Shown piece by piece: positions 34,062 to 42,639 of a stretch of DNA of 64,000 nt. Position 1 is the first letter of the stretch. Every line of letters begins with the position of its first letter. The position numbers were made by a program, and so were the translations under genes. The DNA comes from Streptomyces sp. CB02058 (GTDB lineage Bacteria; Actinomycetota; Actinomycetes; Streptomycetales; Streptomycetaceae), in contig NZ_LIPG01000002.1 in assembly GCF_001905505.1 (NCBI RefSeq), forward strand, positions 434,001-498,000. Direction: 5' to 3'. The notes below the pieces were generated by a model, which worked only from the letters and a program-made list of their open reading frames with translations, was not told the origin of the DNA and did not search any database.

Positions 34062-34394
34062 GTGCCCGCTTCCGCGCAGCTTCTGCTCTCCGCCCTCTCC
34101 AAACAGGTGCCTAGCCCCACGGGGCCCGGTCCCCGGGCGCGCGAGACGTACACCACCACCGCCCCTCCGATGATCAGTGAGCTCCCGCTCGCCGATGTCT
34201 CCCACCTGACCGGTGAGCCGGCGTTCGCCGACGACGCCTCATCGCTCACCATCGAGCCTCCGCTCACGAGCGAGCCCCCGCTCGCCGACGCCACACCTCT
34301 CACGAGCGAGCCCCCGCTCGCCGCCACCGCCCCTCTGACGAGCGAGCCGACAGCACCCGGCACCGCAGGGGGTCTGGAGTCCCCAGGAGTCTGA
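34062..34394 (+). CDS. Small repeat-containing protein upstream of malQ
   Basis: I do not recognise this 110-residue product. It starts at a GTG with an excellent ribosome site (AGGAGG, 5-nt spacer), and its stop is immediately followed by the malQ ATG, so it could be a coupled leader gene. The C-terminal half is built from a 12-residue unit (LTSEPPLADATP, LTSEPPLAATAP, LTSEP), acidic and Pro/Thr/Ser-rich, with no signal peptide or membrane span. It has clear third-position GC bias. It may be a real small protein, or a leader that couples translation into malQ. Confidence 0.5.
   Translation: MPASAQLLLSALSKQVPSPTGPGPRARETYTTTAPPMISELPLADVSHLTGEPAFADDASSLTIEPPLTSEPPLADATPLTSEPPLAATAPLTSEPTAPGTAGGLESPGV
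34263..34352. repeat. 36-bp tandem repeat (about 2.5 copies)
   Basis: Two 36-bp units start at 34263 and 34299, each beginning CTCACGAGCGAGCCCCCGCT, and a partial third starts at 34335. Unit length is a multiple of three and encodes the 12-residue repeat of the small protein at 34062-34394. Confidence 0.8.
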
Positions 34395-36572
34395 ATGGGC
34401 TTGTCCCGGCTCGCCGCACTGCACGGCGTCGCCACTTCCTTCTCCCCGTCCGCGGATGTCACGGTCTCCGTCCCCGACGACACGGTCACCGCCGTGCTCG
34501 CCGCCCTGGGCGTCGACGCCGCCACTCCCGCTGACGTACGGAGATCGCTCGACGCGGCCGAATCGGCGGCGGCCTCCCGACTGCTCCCGCCGACGGTGGT
34601 GACCTGGTCGGGAGAGCCGCTGCCGGCCACCCTGACCGCACTGCCGCCCGGAGCGGTGCTGACGGTCGACCACGAGGCCGGCACCACCGACGCGCCCCAG
34701 CCGCTGCGCATGCGGGTGACGTCCGCCCCGCCGTCCAGCGCCCCCGACAGGCCCTCCTGGTGGACCGAACCGTCCCTGGGCGTCCACCGGCTGACCGTCA
34801 CCACGCCGGACCACCGCCGGGCCACCGTCACCCTCGTCGTCGCCCCCGACCGCGTACCCCGGGTGCCCGGCCGCACGCACGGATTCCTCGTCCAGCTCTA
34901 CTCCCTGCTCTCGGCCCGGTCCTGGGGCATGGGCGACCTCGCGGACCTCGCCGACCTCGCCGCCTGGTCCGGGCGGACGCTCGGGACCGGGTTCGTCCAG
35001 GTCAACCCGCTGCACGCCGCCGTGCCCGGCAGCCCGACCGACCCCTCCCCGTACCGCCCCTCCTCCCGGCGCTTCCCCGACCCGGTCCATCTCCACATCG
35101 AGTCGATCCCGGAGTACGGGCACGTCCCCGAGCCCGGCAGGGCGGCCCTCGACGACCTGCGCCAGGAGGCCGCCGCGCTGCGCGAGGCCGTGCTCAACAA
35201 GGGCGCGCTGATCGACCGGGACGCCGTCTGGGCGCTCAAGAAGCAGGCCCTGGAGATCGTCCACCAGGTCCCCCTCACCCCCGGCCGCCGCGCCGCCTAC
35301 TGCGACTTCCTCGCCGGCCAGGGCCAGGCCCTGGAGGACCACGCCCTGTGGTGCGCCCTGGCCGAGGTGCACGGCCCTCAGTGGCGCACCTGGCCCGAGG
35401 GGCTGCGCGACCCGCGCTCCCCGCAGAGCGCCCGCGCCCGCGGCGAGCTCCTGGAGCGGGTCGACTTCCACTGCCGGCTGGCCTGGCTGACGGACACCCA
35501 GCTCGCCACGGCGCAGAGCGCAGCGCGCGAGTCGGGGATGGCCGTCGGCATCGTCCACGACCTGGCGGTCGGCGTCCACCCGGACGGCGCGGACGCCTGG
35601 GCCCAGCAGGACGCCTTCGCGCACGGCATGTCCGTCGGCGCGCCGCCCGACGCCTTCAACGCCCACGGCCAGGACTGGGGGCTGCCCCCCTGGCGGCCCG
35701 ACGCCCTCGCGGCGACCGGCTACGCCCCCTACCGCAACCTCCTGCGCGGCCTCCTCGCCCACGCCGGGGCCCTGCGCATCGACCACGTCATGGGCCTCTT
35801 CCGGCTCTGGTGGGTGCCGGAGGGCCGCCCGCCGACCGAGGGCACGTACGTCGGTCACGACGCCGAGGCGATGCTCGCCGTGCTCGTCCTGGAGGCGCAC
35901 CGGGCCGGCGCCGTCGTCATAGGGGAGGACCTCGGCACCGTCGAGCCCGGCGTGCGCGAGGCGCTCGCCCGGCGCGGGGTGCTCGGCACCTCCGTGCTCT
36001 GGTTCGAGCGCGACTGGGACGGCACCGGACGCCCGCTCGCCCCCGAGCAGTGGCGCCGCGACTGCGTGGCCACGGCGACCACCCACGATCTGCCGTCCAC
36101 CGCGGCCCGGCTGACGGGCGACCACGTGACGCTCCGCCACCGGCTGGGGCTGCTCGCGCGCGGCCTGGAGCAGGAGCTCGCCGAGGACGCCGCCGACACG
36201 GCCGAGTGGCTGGGCTACCTCGCCAGGCTGCGGCTGCTGCCCGAGGGCGACGGGGACGAGGAGGCCGCCGTCCGCGCCGTCCACCGCTTCCTGCTGAGCA
36301 CCCCGGCCAGGATGGTGGGGGTCTGGCTCCCGGACACCGTGGGCGACCGCCGTCCGCAGAACCTCCCCGGCACCTGGGACCAGTACCCCAACTGGCGCCT
36401 GCCCGTCGCCGATGCGGAGGGCCACCCGCTCACCCTGGAGGAGATCGCGGCCTCGCCCCGGCTGCACCGGCTCATGGAGGTCCTGCCGGCGGCCCCGGAC
36501 GGAACCGGCGGCGCGAGGTCTCCCGGTGGCCCCGGGGCCCGTACGGCACCCCCGGGCGCGCGCCCCTCGTAG
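34395..36572 (+). CDS. malQ: 4-alpha-glucanotransferase (amylomaltase)
   Basis: This 725-residue GH77 enzyme transfers maltosyl units between alpha-1,4-glucans in the cytoplasm, in maltodextrin and glycogen metabolism. After a helical N-terminal domain come the GH77 motifs: GFLVQLYSLLSARSWGMGDLADL, then PYRPSSRRFPDPVHLHIE. The catalytic region follows with LRIDHVMGLFRLWWVPEG (nucleophile Asp), VIGEDLGTVEPGV (acid/base Glu) and TTHDLPSTAARLTGDH (third carboxylate Asp). The length is typical for actinobacterial MalQ. ATG 34395 follows AGGAG inside the end of the small upstream ORF. No other mal genes are nearby. Confidence 0.95.
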   Translation: MGLSRLAALHGVATSFSPSADVTVSVPDDTVTAVLAALGVDAATPADVRRSLDAAESAAASRLLPPTVVTWSGEPLPATLTALPPGAVLTVDHEAGTTDAPQPLRMRVTSAPPSSAPDRPSWWTEPSLGVHRLTVTTPDHRRATVTLVVAPDRVPRVPGRTHGFLVQLYSLLSARSWGMGDLADLADLAAWSGRTLGTGFVQVNPLHAAVPGSPTDPSPYRPSSRRFPDPVHLHIESIPEYGHVPEPGRAALDDLRQEAAALREAVLNKGALIDRDAVWALKKQALEIVHQVPLTPGRRAAYCDFLAGQGQALEDHALWCALAEVHGPQWRTWPEGLRDPRSPQSARARGELLERVDFHCRLAWLTDTQLATAQSAARESGMAVGIVHDLAVGVHPDGADAWAQQDAFAHGMSVGAPPDAFNAHGQDWGLPPWRPDALAATGYAPYRNLLRGLLAHAGALRIDHVMGLFRLWWVPEGRPPTEGTYVGHDAEAMLAVLVLEAHRAGAVVIGEDLGTVEPGVREALARRGVLGTSVLWFERDWDGTGRPLAPEQWRRDCVATATTHDLPSTAARLTGDHVTLRHRLGLLARGLEQELAEDAADTAEWLGYLARLRLLPEGDGDEEAAVRAVHRFLLSTPARMVGVWLPDTVGDRRPQNLPGTWDQYPNWRLPVADAEGHPLTLEEIAASPRLHRLMEVLPAAPDGTGGARSPGGPGARTAPPGARPS

Positions 36573-36580
36573 GCGTTCGC

Positions 36581-36586
36581 TACGTT
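36581..36586 (+). promoter_or_regulatory. -10 box of a leaderless promoter
   Basis: TACGTT lies 6 nt before the GTG at 36593, so transcription would start at or next to the start codon. No ribosome-binding site is present, which supports a leaderless mRNA. No clear -35 is visible. Confidence 0.5.
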
Positions 36587-36592
36587 TGCACC

Positions 36593-36823
36593 GTGGACAA
36601 GAAGAACGCTATGCGCGCCGGCGCCGTTGCGGCCGGTACGACGCTGATGATGCTGCTCATGTCGTCCCCGGCGCTCGCCCTCACCCGCGACGACGGTGAC
36701 GACCCCGGCGAGGGGCTGAGCGTGCTGGAGACCCTCGGTCTCTACGTCGCCGCACCGATCGTCCTGTTCGCGGTGATCGCGGGCCTCGTCATGGTCCTCG
36801 ACAAGTCCAAGAAGCAGGCCTAG
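36593..36823 (+). CDS. Small secreted/membrane protein
   Basis: This 76-residue protein is not part of a family I can name. It has a signal peptide (AVAAGTTLMMLLMSSPALALT) with cleavage near ALA, a short acidic stretch (RDDGDDPGEG), then one membrane span (LGLYVAAPIVLFAVIAGLVMVL) and a short basic cytoplasmic end (DKSKKQA). It is therefore a type I single-pass membrane peptide. The reading frame overlaps out-of-register open frames in malQ, but the GTG at 36593 lies after malQ and gives a coherent topology. It is followed by a strong terminator, so it is its own transcript. Confidence 0.75.
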   Translation: MDKKNAMRAGAVAAGTTLMMLLMSSPALALTRDDGDDPGEGLSVLETLGLYVAAPIVLFAVIAGLVMVLDKSKKQA

Positions 36824-36838
36824 AAGCCGTTCCACCGA

Positions 36839-36872
36839 GTGCGCCGCCGGTACGCGGTACCGCGCGGCGCAC
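36839..36872. terminator. Terminator after the small membrane protein
   Basis: GTGCGCCGCCGGTAC and GTACCGCGCGGCGCAC pair with one bulged base around a GCG loop, 15 bp after the stop. It separates this gene from the LysR gene. Confidence 0.7.
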
Positions 36873-36891
36873 CGGCGTGTCCGGGCACCGA

Positions 36892-36897
36892 TAGGTT
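36892..36897 (+). promoter_or_regulatory. -10 box of the LysR gene (leaderless)
   Basis: TAGGTT ends 6 nt before the ATG at 36904 and no ribosome site is present, so the regulator is probably translated from a leaderless mRNA. Confidence 0.5.
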
Positions 36898-36903
36898 TCG
36901 GCC

Positions 36904-37827
36904 ATGACCGAGTGGGACGTGAGAAAGCTCCGGATCCTGCGCACACTGCGCGACCGGGGAACGGTCACGGCGACGGCCGAGGCACTCCTCATGACGCCTT
37001 CGGCCGTCTCCCAGCAGCTGACCAATCTGTCCAGGCAGCTCGGCGTGCCGCTCCTGGAGGCCCAGGGACGCAGGGTCCGGCTCACCGACGCCGCGCACCT
37101 CGTGCTGGGCCACGCCGAGGCGGTCTTCGCCCGGCTGGAGCGGGCCGACGCCGATCTCGCCGGCTATCTGCGCGGTGAGGCGGGCCAGGTGAGGGTCGGC
37201 GCGTTCTCGACAGCCGTCTCCGCCCTCGTCGTGCCCGCCGTGACGCTCCTGGGGGCCGAGGACCGGCCGGGTCCCCAGGTGCGCGTGCGGGAGTCGGAGG
37301 CCGCCGAGGCGTACGAGCTGCTGTCGGCCGGGGAGGTGGACCTGGCGCTCTCCCTCGCCGCGCACGCCCCCACGGCCCGGGACCCCCGCTTCACCCTGCT
37401 GCCGCTCCTGGCCGACCCGCTGGACGTGGCCCTGCCCGCCGGGCACCCCCTCGCCGGATCGTCCACGCTGCGCCTCGCGGACCTCTCCCGTGAACCCTGG
37501 ATCTTCGGCGGGTCGGGCCCCTGGTCGGAGATCACCACCGCCGCCTGCGAGGCCGCCGGTTTCGTCCCGGAGCAGGCCCACAGCGCCGCCGGCTGGACCG
37601 CGATCCTCGCCATGGTGCGCGCGGGCATGGGCGTCGCGCTGATCCCCCGGATGGTCTCCGCGTCCGACCGGCCGCGCGAGGGCGTGGTGATGCGCGTCCT
37701 GGTGGCCGACCGGCCGTACCGCCATGTGGTGGCCGCGGTGCGGCAGGGCGCCGAACACGGGCCGGCGACCGCCCGGGTGCTGGCGGCGCTCCAGCGGGTG
37801 GCGGAGGAATCCGTTCAGCAGAACTGA
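36904..37827 (+). CDS. LysR-family transcriptional regulator
   Basis: This 307-residue protein has the N-terminal LysR helix-turn-helix (LRILRTLRDRGTVTATAEALLMTPSAVSQQLTNLSRQLG, residues 9-47) and a C-terminal ligand-binding domain starting about residue 93 (VRVGAFSTAVSALVVPAV), ending in the usual GMGVALIPRMV segment. It is encoded 35 bp before and in the same direction as the allantoicase gene. LysR regulators often control an adjacent gene, usually a divergent one, so control of the allantoicase gene is plausible but unproven. A short palindrome lies between the two genes. Confidence 0.9.
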   Translation: MTEWDVRKLRILRTLRDRGTVTATAEALLMTPSAVSQQLTNLSRQLGVPLLEAQGRRVRLTDAAHLVLGHAEAVFARLERADADLAGYLRGEAGQVRVGAFSTAVSALVVPAVTLLGAEDRPGPQVRVRESEAAEAYELLSAGEVDLALSLAAHAPTARDPRFTLLPLLADPLDVALPAGHPLAGSSTLRLADLSREPWIFGGSGPWSEITTAACEAAGFVPEQAHSAAGWTAILAMVRAGMGVALIPRMVSASDRPREGVVMRVLVADRPYRHVVAAVRQGAEHGPATARVLAALQRVAEESVQQN

Positions 37828-37837
37828 AAGAACCGTA

Positions 37838-37849
37838 CGAAAACTTTCG
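37838..37849. promoter_or_regulatory. Palindrome between lysR and allantoicase genes
   Basis: CGAAA-AC-TTTCG is an exact short inverted repeat, 38 bp before the preferred allantoicase start. The local sequence is AT-rich for this genome, so it is a candidate operator or promoter site. Confidence 0.4.
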
Positions 37850-37886
37850 ATGGACCTGATGAATGCCGGGCCAGCACAGTAGGCCC

Positions 37887-39032
37887 ATGGCCACCGACAG
37901 GAATCAGACGGAGCTCAATTCCACCGACCCCCACGCGAACGACGCGGCGCCCTACGGAGGCGGCGACCCGTACGCCGACTACCGCGCGGGCGACTTCGCG
38001 TTCACCGAGCTGGTCGACCTCGCCGACCGCCGCCTGGGCGCGGGCGTGATCGCCGCCAACGACGAGTTCTTCGCCGAGCGCGAGAACCTGCTGATCCGCG
38101 AACCGGCCGTCTTCGACCCCGAGCGCTTCGGGCACAAGGGCAAGATCATGGACGGCTGGGAGACCCGCCGCCGCAGGGGCGCGGACGCGGACCACCCCTT
38201 CCCCGCCCCCGAGGAGCACGACTGGGCGATCGTCCGGCTCGGCGCCCCCGGGATCATCCGGGGCATCGTCGTCGACACCGCCCACTTCCGCGGCAACTAC
38301 CCGCAGCGCGTCTCCGTGCAGGCGACGGCCGTGGAGGGCGCTCCCGGCCCCGAGGAGCTCCTCGCCGACGACGTGAAGTGGGAGGAGATCGTCCCGCGAA
38401 CCCCCGTGCGGGGCCACGCCGCCAACGGCTTCGAGGTCACCGGCGGACGCCGCTACACCCATGTCCGCGTCTGCCAGCACCCCGACGGCGGAATCGCCCG
38501 CCTCCGCGTCCACGGCGAGGTCGTCCCCGACCCGGCCTGGCTCACGGCGCTCGGCACGATCGACCTGATCTCGATCCTGAACGGCGGCATGTACGAGGAC
38601 GCCTCGGACCGCTTCTACTCCTCGCCGGCCCAGATCATCCTGCCCGGCACCTCCCGCAAGATGGACGACGGCTGGGAGAACCGCCGCCGCAGGGTCCGCG
38701 ACACCAACGACTGGGTCCGCTTCCGGCTGCCCGCCCAGGGCGCGGTGCGCGCCGTCGAGATCGACACCGCCTATCTCAAGGGCAACGCGGCCGGCTGGAT
38801 CTCCCTCCAGGGCCGCGACGGCGCCTCGGGCGAGTGGTCCGAGATCATCCCGCGCACCCGGCTCCAGCCGGACACGGTGCACCGCTTCGTCCTGGACCCC
38901 GAGGCCGTGGTCACCCACGTCCGCCTCGACGCCTTCCCCGACGGCGGTGTCGCCCGGATGCGGCTCCACGGCTCGCTGACGGAAACGGGCGCGGCCGAAC
39001 TGGCCCGCCGCTTCGAGGGATCGGCGGCGTGA
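37887..39032 (+). CDS. alc: Allantoicase
   Basis: This 381-residue enzyme hydrolyses allantoate to ureidoglycolate and urea in purine breakdown. It shows the two repeated jelly-roll allantoicase modules. Each has a conserved GKIMDGWETRRRR / RKMDDGWENRRRR motif, then WAIVRLGAPGIIRGIVVDTAHFRGN / WVRFRLPAQGAVRAVEIDTAYLKGN, and EEIVPRTPV / SEIIPRTRL. The length is normal. I prefer the ATG at 37887 (MATDRNQ); an in-frame ATG eight codons earlier (37863) is possible. No allantoinase or urease gene is in the window, so the rest of the pathway is elsewhere. It stops before a bidirectional terminator. Confidence 0.93.
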   Translation: MATDRNQTELNSTDPHANDAAPYGGGDPYADYRAGDFAFTELVDLADRRLGAGVIAANDEFFAERENLLIREPAVFDPERFGHKGKIMDGWETRRRRGADADHPFPAPEEHDWAIVRLGAPGIIRGIVVDTAHFRGNYPQRVSVQATAVEGAPGPEELLADDVKWEEIVPRTPVRGHAANGFEVTGGRRYTHVRVCQHPDGGIARLRVHGEVVPDPAWLTALGTIDLISILNGGMYEDASDRFYSSPAQIILPGTSRKMDDGWENRRRRVRDTNDWVRFRLPAQGAVRAVEIDTAYLKGNAAGWISLQGRDGASGEWSEIIPRTRLQPDTVHRFVLDPEAVVTHVRLDAFPDGGVARMRLHGSLTETGAAELARRFEGSAA

Positions 39033-39126
39033 TCCGCCGGATCTCCTGACTTCCGCCCGGCGGGCGGCAGCGCTCCGGCGCCTGCCCGCCGGGCGGTCTC
39101 CACGTACGTCCCGCCCGCGACGGCGA

Positions 39127-39160
39127 CGAAGGGGGCACCCCGGCCGGGGTGCCCCCTTCG
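39127..39160. terminator. Bidirectional terminator between alc and pepN
   Basis: CGAAGGGGGCACCCCGG and CCGGGGTGCCCCCTTCG form a perfect 34-bp palindrome between two convergent genes, 94 bp after alc and 17 bp after pepN. Confidence 0.9.
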
Positions 39161-39177
39161 CGCATGGTGACGGACCC

Positions 39178-41754
39178 CTAGGCGGTGGCCGCCGCCGCGT
39201 CCGCCGCCTGCGCCTTCAGCGCACGCTCCACACCCGCCCGGGACTCCGACATCAGCCGGCGCAGGGCGGCGCTGGGCTGCGCCGACTCCAGCCAGGCGTC
39301 CGTGGCGTCCAGGGTCTCCTGGGAGACCTGGAGGGCCGGGTAGAGGCCGACCGCGATCTGCTGGGCCATCTCGTGGCTGCGCGAGTCCCAGACGTCCTTG
39401 ACCGCCGCGAAGTACTTCTCCGTGTACGGAGCGAGCAGTTCACGCTGGTCGGTCTGCACGAAGCCGTCGATGACCGACTCCTGGAGGGAGTTCGGCAGCT
39501 TGTCCGACTCGACGACCGACGCCCACGCCTCGGCCTTCGCCTCCTCCGAGGGCTGGGCCGCCCGCGCGGACGCCGCGTGGCGCTCGCCGGCCGCAGTCCT
39601 GTCACGCTCGTACTCGGCGGCGATCTCCTCCTCGTCGAGCAGGCCCGTCGAGGCCAGGCGCTGCACGAACGCCCAGCGCAGCTCGGTGTCGACGGCGAGG
39701 CCCTCGATCTCCTGGGTGCCGTCCAGCAGCGACTGCAGCACGTCCAGGTGGAGCGGGCTGCGGGCCGTCGCGGCGAAGGCACGGGCCCAGGCCAGCTGGT
39801 GGTCACTGGCCGGCTCCGCCGCGCGCAGGTGCGCGAGGGTCGCCTCGGTCCACTGGTTCAGACCCGCCTCGCGCCACTCGGGGGCGGAGTAGAGGTCCAG
39901 GGCCAGCTTCACCTGGCGGTGCAGGGACTGCACGACGCCGATGTCCGACTCCTTGCCGATGCCGGAGAGCACCAGCGCCAGGTAGTCGCGCGTCGCCAGC
40001 TCGCCGTCGCGCGTCATGTCCCAGGCCGAGGCCCAGCTCAGGGCGCGGGGGAGGGACTCGGCGAAGTCGCCGAGGTGCGCGGTGACGACCCGCAGCGATT
40101 CCTCGTCGAGACGGACCTTGGCGTACGACAGGTCGTCGTCGTTGAGCAGGACGACCGCGGGGCGCGGGGTACCGGCCGGGAACGGCACGTCCGTGCGCTC
40201 CCCGTCGACGTCCAGCTCGATCCGGTCCGTGCGGACCAGCTTCCCGGCGGCGTCGAGGTCGTAGCAGCCGATGGCGATCCGGTGCGGGCGCAGCGTCGGC
40301 TCGCCCTTCGCGCCGGCCGGCAGCGCCGGGGCCTCCTGGAGCACGGTGAACGAGGTGACGTGGCCGTTCCCGTCGGTCTCGATCTCCGGGCGCAGGATGT
40401 TGATCCCGGCCGTCTCCAGCCACGCCTTCGACCAGGTCTTCAGATCACGGCCGGAGGTCTCCTCCAGCGCGCCCAGGAGGTCCGACAGGCGCGTGTTGCC
40501 GTAGGCGTGCGCCTTGAAGTACGCCTGCACGCCCTTGAAGAAGGCGTCCTTGCCGACGTACGCCACGAGCTGCTTCAGGACCGAGGCGCCCTTGGCGTAC
40601 GTGATCCCGTCGAAGTTCACCAGGACGTCGTCGAGGTCCCGGATGTCCGCCATGATCGGGTGCGTCGAGGGCAGCTGGTCCTGGCGGTAGGCCCACGTCT
40701 TCATGGAGTTGGCGAAGGTGGTCCAGGAGTGCGGCCACTTCGAGCCCTCGGCGTCCGCCTGGCAGGCGATCGAGGTGTACGTCGCGAACGACTCGTTCAG
40801 CCAGAGGTCGTTCCACCACTCCATGGTGACCAGGTCGCCGAACCACATGTGGGCCAGCTCGTGGAGGATGGTCTCGGCCCGCGTCTCGTACGCCGCGTCC
40901 GTGACCTTCGAGCGGAAGACGTACTGGTCGCGGATGGTGACCGCGCCCGCGTTCTCCATCGCTCCGGCGTTGAACTCCGGGACGAAGAGCTGGTCGTACT
41001 TGGCGAACGGGTAGGCGTAGTCGAACTTCTCCTGGAACCAGTCGAAGCCCTGCCGGGTGACCGCGAAGATCTCCTCCGCGTCGAGGTACTCGGCGAGCGA
41101 CGGGCGGCAGTAGATGCCGAGCGGGACGGTCTGGCCGTCCTTCTCGTAGCTGCTGTGCACCGCGTGGTACGGACCGGCGATCAGGGCCGTGATGTAGGTC
41201 GAGATGCGCGGCGTCGGCTCGAACGACCAGACGTCGTCCTTCGGCTCGGGCGTCGGCGAGTTGGAGATCACGGTCCAGCCGGACGGCGCCTTCACGGTGA
41301 AGCGGAAGGTCGCCTTCAGGTCGGGCTGCTCGAAGCTGGCGAACACCCGGCGGGCGTCCGGGACCTCGAACTGGGTGTAGAGGTACGCCTGCTCGTCGAC
41401 GGGGTCGACGAACCGGTGCAGGCCCTCACCGGTGTTGGTGTACGAGCAGTCGGCGACGACCTTGAGCTCGTTGGCGCCGGCCTTGAGGTGCTTCAGCGCG
41501 ATCCGGGAGTCCCGGAAGACGGCGGCGATGTCCAGGTCCTTGCCGTTCAGCACGACATCGTGCACGGCGGGGGCGACCAGATCGATGAAGGTCTCCGCAC
41601 CGGCCTCGGCGGAGTCGAAGCGCACGGTGGTGACGGACCGGTAGGTGCCGCCCTCCTGCGCGCCGGAGAGGTCGAGATCGATCTCGTACGCGTCCACGGT
41701 CAGCAGGCGCGCCCGCTCCTGTGCCTCTTCGCGGGTCAGATTCGTGCCAGGCAC
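39178..41754 (-). CDS. pepN: Aminopeptidase N
   Basis: This 858-residue cytoplasmic zinc aminopeptidase (M1) removes N-terminal residues from peptides. The exopeptidase motif GAMEN is at 264-268 and the zinc site H298-E299-x-x-H302 with Glu321 reads LHELAHMWFGDLVTMEWWNDLWLNESFA. A helical C-terminal domain closes the active site. The length is that of the Streptomyces lividans PepN. I chose the GTG at 41754 because AAGGAG lies 8 nt upstream and it gives MPGTNLTREEAQERARLLTVDAYEIDLDL, the family N-terminus; the frame is open further upstream but without matching sequence. A close paralogue is encoded at 48902-51493. Confidence 0.95.
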   Translation of the reverse strand: MPGTNLTREEAQERARLLTVDAYEIDLDLSGAQEGGTYRSVTTVRFDSAEAGAETFIDLVAPAVHDVVLNGKDLDIAAVFRDSRIALKHLKAGANELKVVADCSYTNTGEGLHRFVDPVDEQAYLYTQFEVPDARRVFASFEQPDLKATFRFTVKAPSGWTVISNSPTPEPKDDVWSFEPTPRISTYITALIAGPYHAVHSSYEKDGQTVPLGIYCRPSLAEYLDAEEIFAVTRQGFDWFQEKFDYAYPFAKYDQLFVPEFNAGAMENAGAVTIRDQYVFRSKVTDAAYETRAETILHELAHMWFGDLVTMEWWNDLWLNESFATYTSIACQADAEGSKWPHSWTTFANSMKTWAYRQDQLPSTHPIMADIRDLDDVLVNFDGITYAKGASVLKQLVAYVGKDAFFKGVQAYFKAHAYGNTRLSDLLGALEETSGRDLKTWSKAWLETAGINILRPEIETDGNGHVTSFTVLQEAPALPAGAKGEPTLRPHRIAIGCYDLDAAGKLVRTDRIELDVDGERTDVPFPAGTPRPAVVLLNDDDLSYAKVRLDEESLRVVTAHLGDFAESLPRALSWASAWDMTRDGELATRDYLALVLSGIGKESDIGVVQSLHRQVKLALDLYSAPEWREAGLNQWTEATLAHLRAAEPASDHQLAWARAFAATARSPLHLDVLQSLLDGTQEIEGLAVDTELRWAFVQRLASTGLLDEEEIAAEYERDRTAAGERHAASARAAQPSEEAKAEAWASVVESDKLPNSLQESVIDGFVQTDQRELLAPYTEKYFAAVKDVWDSRSHEMAQQIAVGLYPALQVSQETLDATDAWLESAQPSAALRRLMSESRAGVERALKAQAADAAAATA

Positions 41755-41867
41755 GCGGTCATCTCCTTGATCTGTGACGTTTTCGGTCATCCTTCCACGT
41801 GAGGAGGGCGCAGCGCGATGTCCGTTTTCCGCCGGACCGGCGCGGGGATCGGGGGCACCCTCGGACC

Positions 41868-42368
41868 ATGACCACCTACACGGCCCGGCCCATCGGGCCG
41901 GGCACCCTGACGGAGCTCCGCACCGCCGACGACGCGGGGCGCCCGTGCGTCCCGTACACCGCCACGGAGAGCGGCGCCCCCCTGCGCTGCTGCCTGCGCG
42001 GCGCCGAGGCGGGGGAGCGGATCGCCCTCGTCTCGTACGCGCCCCTGCGGCGCTGGGCGGCACGGACCGGGGCCCACCCGGGTGCCTACGACGAACAGGG
42101 GCCGGTCTTCGTCCACGCCGAGGGGTGCGAGGGTCCGGCCGGGGACCGGACCGGCTACCCCTTCTCCCGCGCGGGCGCCCTGCGCACGGTACGGCGCTAC
42201 AACGCGGAGGGCGAGATCGTCGGCGGCAGGCTCCTGGAGATCCCCGCCGACGAGGAGCGGGGCTTCGACGAGGCGCTCACGGAGGCCTTCGCGGACCCGG
42301 AGGTGGCGCTGGTGCACGTACGGGCCGTGGAGTACGGGTGCTACCACTTCGAGGTGCGCCGGGACTGA
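41868..42368 (+). CDS. DUF1203 domain protein
   Basis: This 166-residue protein is a single DUF1203 domain of unknown function. Features are PCVPYTATESGAPLRCCLRGAEAGERIALVSYAPL near the N-terminus, with the paired cysteines CC, then GPVFVHAEGCEG and RAVEYGCYHFEVRRD at the end. The Cys and His residues suggest metal or redox binding, but no function is known. It is divergent from pepN, and the 113-bp gap between them should carry both promoters. No ribosome site is strong at the ATG (41868), which gives the typical family start. Confidence 0.82.
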   Translation: MTTYTARPIGPGTLTELRTADDAGRPCVPYTATESGAPLRCCLRGAEAGERIALVSYAPLRRWAARTGAHPGAYDEQGPVFVHAEGCEGPAGDRTGYPFSRAGALRTVRRYNAEGEIVGGRLLEIPADEERGFDEALTEAFADPEVALVHVRAVEYGCYHFEVRRD

Positions 42369-42384
42369 TACCTGTGGTGGCCAA

Positions 42385-42411
42385 GACTATCCTACCGGCG
42401 GTAGGATGGTC
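42385..42411. promoter_or_regulatory. Operator/promoter of the MazEF-type operon
   Basis: ATCCTACCG-G-CGGTAGGAT (42389-42407) is a perfect 19-bp palindrome, extended by GAC/GTC to 27 bp with one mismatch. Its right arm includes TAGGAT (42402-42407), a -10 box 7 nt before the antitoxin ATG, so binding would block a leaderless promoter. Confidence 0.75.
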
Positions 42412-42414
42412 GGC

Positions 42415-42639
42415 ATGAAAATCAGCGTGAGCTTGCCGCAGGAGGACGTCGCCTTCCTCGACGAGTACGCCGCGAAGAACGAGGCGGATTCCAGGTCGGC
42501 GGTCATACACGCCGCCATCGATCTGCTGCGCGAAGCCGGGCTCGAAGCGGAGTACACCGAGGCATTCGAGGAGTGGGACGCGAGCGAGGACGCAGCTCTG
42601 TGGGACCGAACGGTCGGGGACGGAATCACCGATGCGTAG
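42415..42639 (+). CDS. Antitoxin, ribbon-helix-helix (MazE-like)
   Basis: This 74-residue protein begins MKISVSLPQEDVAFLDEYAAKNEADSRSAVIHAAIDLLR, a ribbon-helix-helix DNA-binding domain, and ends in an acidic tail (YTEAFEEWDASEDAALWDRTVGDG) of the kind that wraps MazF toxins. It would bind the palindrome just upstream and repress its own operon, with the toxin as co-repressor. The toxin gene overlaps its end by 8 bp. There is no ribosome site, as expected for a leaderless transcript. Confidence 0.88.
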   Translation: MKISVSLPQEDVAFLDEYAAKNEADSRSAVIHAAIDLLREAGLEAEYTEAFEEWDASEDAALWDRTVGDGITDA

